From Prevotella sp. UBA3288 (GTDB lineage: Bacteria; Bacteroidota; Bacteroidia; Bacteroidales; Bacteroidaceae), in contig DETM01000060.1 of assembly GCA_002361655.1 (NCBI GenBank), positions 1 to 15,984 of the forward strand: a stretch of 15,984 nt of DNA, in the 5' to 3' direction. Positions 13,257-15,984 of this stretch are shown here, one piece after another. The notes under the pieces were generated by a model. The model was not told where the DNA came from. It searched no databases and saw only the letters and a program-made list of their open reading frames with translations. The translations under genes and the position numbers were made by a program. Position 1 is the first letter of the stretch. Every line of letters begins with the position of its first letter.

Positions 13257-15803
13257 TCAGAACTTCACGTCGACCTTCTTGCCGCGATACTCTACCACCC
13301 GACCGCCTTCCATCGGCCGGTTGCCGGGACCCTTGCCCGCGTTGACAAGCACGATGCGGAACCGACGCTCCTTCAGCATGCCCTTGAAACTGCCGGCACA
13401 GCCGCCGATGGTCAGGGTGCGGGCGGCATCGTCCCAGTAGAAGCCGATCTCGCTGAAATGGCCCTTCTCGTAGTTATAGTTGTCGCCCTCGTCCTCGTAG
13501 AGGGTGAACTGCCCGTCGGCACCGGGGTAGACGCGTATCTCCAGGTCGTCCCACGCCTTCTCGCTGCTATACTGCACCTCAGGACCGAAAGGCATCACGC
13601 TGCCGGCCCGCACATAGACGGGCATCTCGTTGATGGTGCACCGACGCTCTATGCGCTGACCGCCGTCGTAAATCTTGTTGGTGTAGAAGTCGTACCACCG
13701 GGTCTTCACGCCCTGAGCCTTGCGCCCCTTGCCCACCAGCGGCTTCGTAGTGCCGCCGGGCAGATAGACGCTGACGGGAGCCGACGCTCCCTTGACCTCG
13801 GCCACGGCCATCACGCCGCGCTTGCCCTCCTTCCGGGTGAGGAAGGGGTCGGTGACGGGCTTCACCAGCAGGGCATGGCCGAACATATACTCATCGTTCA
13901 GACGGCGCGCCGTGACATCAGCGGCGAAGTCCATCACCAGCGGACGCATCATCGAACCGCTATGCTGCACCACCTCGCCGGCCATCGCATAGATGTAAGG
14001 CAACAGGCGGTAGCGCAACTTCACGGCATCGACCATCGCGTCGTAGGCCCAGTAGCCTTTCTCGCCGAAGGCATAAATCTCGCTGACCATCGGCGACGAA
14101 CAGTGGTTGCGCATCAACGGCATGAAGGTGCCCCACTGCATCCAGCGGGTCTGCAGTTCCTGCACGGCCACATTCTTCGGGCTCTGCTCGTAGTCCCAAT
14201 AGAAGAAGCCGCCCAGGTCGGTATTCCAGAAGGGGATGCCGCAGAGCGTGTAGTTCAGGCCCGACGGTATCTGGTTTTTCATCTCCGCCCACGAGGCCTT
14301 GATGTCGCCGCTCCACGAGAAGGTGCCGTAGTGCTGGATGCCGAACGAGCCGCTGCGGGTCATCTGTACCGAACGCTTTTCTGACTCCGGAGCATTACCC
14401 TTGTTGGCCGCCCGCTGGTGCTCGTAGATGCCGCGGTTGGTCATCAGCGGGAAGGCGTTCTTCACTGAACGCCACGAACCGTCGTGGGTCATATAGTCGT
14501 CGTCGCCCGCCTTCTCGAAGTGGTCGGGCTCGGTGGAGTCGGTCCACCAAGCGTCGAAGCCCATCTGGTAGAGGTGGCTCAGATACTGCCAGTAGATGTC
14601 GCGGGCCTGGGGATTGAAGGCATCGTAGGGCATCACGCCACGCTTCTGCGGCCACGTGTCGAAAGGCAGCAGCGCGCCGATGGCCTTCAGTTCGCGATAG
14701 GGCTGGGTCCACGGACCGAAACTGGCCCAGATGCTGATCATCAGGTGGGCATTCTTGCCATGAACATAGTCGACCATTGCCTGCGGACTCTTCAATCGGG
14801 GCTGCAGACCCTTCGCCTTGTATTGGGCTGCCAGGGGGCGCAGGTCGTCGGGCAGGTATTTGTCCCATACGGCGTCGCCCACCTTATTTATATAATAGGG
14901 ATTCTCAAAGCGCATGGCGTTCCAGTTGCTGTCGCAGCCCCAGTACTGCCAGTCCTGCACAATGCCGTCGAGGGGTATCTGCAACTGGCGGTACTTGTCG
15001 AGCACCTCGGCCAGTTCGTCGCTGGTCTTATAGCGTTCGCGGCACTGCCAGTGGCCCATGGTCCAGAGCGGAAACATCGTGGCCTGGCCCGTCAGTCGGC
15101 GGATGCCGGCTATCACACCGTCCTGCGTACCGTCTTTATAGATCACATAGTAGTCGACACAGGCACCGACCTCCGACGAGAACGTCAGTGTCTGACCGCT
15201 CTCTTTCAGACGCGACCGGCCGGCATTGTCCCAGTACAGTCCATAGCCCTTGCTGCTGGTCACGTAGGGGATGGAGATATAGGTGTTGTGGTTCCATATC
15301 TCGATGTCGCGGCCCTGCCACGTCATGGCCTCGTCGCGCAACTGACCCAGACCGTAGATGTCCTCGTCAAGGGCAATCTGCCACGACTGACCAATCTGAT
15401 ATTTGCCGGCATCGACGCGATGCTGGCAGGCCTCCAGCGTGGGCCGTCCCGTCTCGCTGAAGAGCGTCTGTCCCCCATGGCCGTAGAACGACAGGCAACC
15501 GCTGCGCAGGTCGAGGCTGCAACTGATATGGCCAGCCCCTATCGTCACGGTTGTGTCCGTCAGGTGGGTATGCGGCCAGACATCCTCCGGTTGCATGATG
15601 ACCGAATAACTCTTCGCCACGGGCTGCTGCCCTTCAGGGTATTTCCGCACATGGATGATGTCGTCACTCATCAAACGGACGTCCACCACCACACCATTCA
15701 CCGTCTGCTGGAAGAACGGCAACTCTTTCGGCATCGAAGCCTCGGCAGCCACAGACCACAGGCCTGCCACCACCCATAACACACATAATCGCATCGTCGT
15801 CAT
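13257..15803 (-). CDS. Glycoside hydrolase family 31 alpha-glycosidase (xylosidase-like)
   Basis: GH31 enzymes release alpha-linked glucose or xylose from oligosaccharide ends. The 848-residue protein starts with a signal peptide (MTTMRLCVLWVVAGLWSVAAEA). It continues with an N-terminal beta-sandwich (YGLGQLRD, IPYVTSSKGYGLYWDN), a TIM barrel from about residue 245 (LWTMGHWQCRERY, IPLDGIVQDWQYWG) and C-terminal beta domains ending in a DUF5110-like region. The nucleophile is Asp422 in WWTDSTEPDH and the acid/base is Asp500 in WSGDIKASW; both are intact. The barrel sequence resembles Bacteroidota alpha-xylosidases, but I see no PA14 insert, which xyloglucan-type members often carry. Substrate is therefore open between alpha-xyloside and alpha-glucoside. 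Probably periplasmic. It heads the GH31-gluQ pair and has its own promoter. Confidence 0.9.
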   Translation of the reverse strand: MTTMRLCVLWVVAGLWSVAAEASMPKELPFFQQTVNGVVVDVRLMSDDIIHVRKYPEGQQPVAKSYSVIMQPEDVWPHTHLTDTTVTIGAGHISCSLDLRSGCLSFYGHGGQTLFSETGRPTLEACQHRVDAGKYQIGQSWQIALDEDIYGLGQLRDEAMTWQGRDIEIWNHNTYISIPYVTSSKGYGLYWDNAGRSRLKESGQTLTFSSEVGACVDYYVIYKDGTQDGVIAGIRRLTGQATMFPLWTMGHWQCRERYKTSDELAEVLDKYRQLQIPLDGIVQDWQYWGCDSNWNAMRFENPYYINKVGDAVWDKYLPDDLRPLAAQYKAKGLQPRLKSPQAMVDYVHGKNAHLMISIWASFGPWTQPYRELKAIGALLPFDTWPQKRGVMPYDAFNPQARDIYWQYLSHLYQMGFDAWWTDSTEPDHFEKAGDDDYMTHDGSWRSVKNAFPLMTNRGIYEHQRAANKGNAPESEKRSVQMTRSGSFGIQHYGTFSWSGDIKASWAEMKNQIPSGLNYTLCGIPFWNTDLGGFFYWDYEQSPKNVAVQELQTRWMQWGTFMPLMRNHCSSPMVSEIYAFGEKGYWAYDAMVDAVKLRYRLLPYIYAMAGEVVQHSGSMMRPLVMDFAADVTARRLNDEYMFGHALLVKPVTDPFLTRKEGKRGVMAVAEVKGASAPVSVYLPGGTTKPLVGKGRKAQGVKTRWYDFYTNKIYDGGQRIERRCTINEMPVYVRAGSVMPFGPEVQYSSEKAWDDLEIRVYPGADGQFTLYEDEGDNYNYEKGHFSEIGFYWDDAARTLTIGGCAGSFKGMLKERRFRIVLVNAGKGPGNRPMEGGRVVEYRGKKVDVKF

Positions 15804-15840
15804 AAATCTGTCGTTTTGTTGTTTCTCTGGTTATTGTCGG

Positions 15841-15872
15841 CAAAAATACACAAAAAATCCCAACCACGCAAG
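15841..15872 (-). promoter_or_regulatory. Promoter for the GH31-gluQ transcript
   Basis: On the minus strand, CTTG (15872-15869) is followed after 20 bases by TATTTTTG (15848-15841). The -7 box is perfect and the -33 box matches three of four. The leader before the GH31 ATG would be about 30 bases. The remaining sequence to the window end (15873-15984) has no gene that I can support. It contains a short near-repeat, TTACCAAC and GTACCAAC, at 15941-15960. Confidence 0.6.
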
Positions 15873-15984
15873 ACAATTGTACTTTTTTTGTGTCACTTTC
15901 ATCTCATTCAAAGCATTGTCCCGCCTCATAGTAGCAACCACTTACCAACCTCGTACCAACATTTTGAGGTGTACTGATTTAGGT

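Noticed and set aside
13086..15779. Two long plus-strand frames (13086-14384 and 14484-15779) opposite gluQ and GH31
   Set aside because: They are His/Ala/Val-rich antisense shadows. The minus-strand GH31 frame has intact catalytic motifs.
15941..15960. TTACCAAC/GTACCAAC near-repeat as an operator
   Set aside because: It is too short and imperfect to assign, and lies some 70 bases beyond the -33 box of the GH31 promoter at the window edge.

Overview
The window looks like a chromosomal segment from a Bacteroidota bacterium, most likely Prevotellaceae or another Bacteroidales (an inference from gene content and promoters, not a database match). The signs are TAnnTTTG-type -7 promoter boxes, a PorX response regulator with a PglZ phosphatase domain, a SprE/PorW-type TPR lipoprotein, GH97 and GH31 glycosidases, and carboxypeptidase-regulatory-like surface protein folds. 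Most of the window is GC-rich. The left ~430 bases are visibly AT-richer.

Layout. Bases 1-430 hold a small two-helix membrane protein of unknown function, a set of short direct and inverted repeats, and the end of a tRNA-Pro(GGG) gene on the minus strand. This could be the edge of an integrated element. The tRNA and aroA are divergently transcribed from two well-formed promoters (TTTG-N20-TACCTTTG). A tight plus-strand run follows: aroA (shikimate pathway), a 69-residue Cys-rich single-helix membrane protein, a 988-residue TPR lipoprotein of the SprE/PorW type, and PorX. The gaps are 6, 26 and 16 bases, so this is probably one operon. It places an outer-membrane component and the cytoplasmic regulator of type IX secretion side by side.

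After porX comes a 148-base gap with a 7-nt-periodic repeat array and a GC-rich hairpin. Then come tsaE (tRNA t6A synthesis), which carries an in-frame insertion made of exactly nine heptamers, and, 14 bases later, a large secreted protein that resembles polysaccharide lyases but that I cannot assign to a family. This gene converges with a minus-strand GH97 glycosidase; their stop codons overlap by 7 bases.

The right third has a small plus-strand exported protein with a carboxypeptidase-regulatory-like fold, apparently from a nearly leaderless mRNA. It overlaps by 4 bases the end of a minus-strand glutamyl-Q tRNA(Asp) synthetase gene (gluQ). gluQ lies 43 bases downstream of, and probably co-transcribed with, a GH31 alpha-glycosidase. 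No SusC/SusD pair is present, so these carbohydrate enzymes are not in a classic polysaccharide utilization locus within the window.

The most unusual signals are repeats: heptamer arrays inside tsaE and just before it, two codon-phased 9-bp arrays in the SprE-like gene encoding X-Pro-Glu/Asp tracts, and a 14-2-14 palindrome inside gluQ exactly over its zinc-site codons. I see no CRISPR array, transposase, rRNA or complete mobile element.
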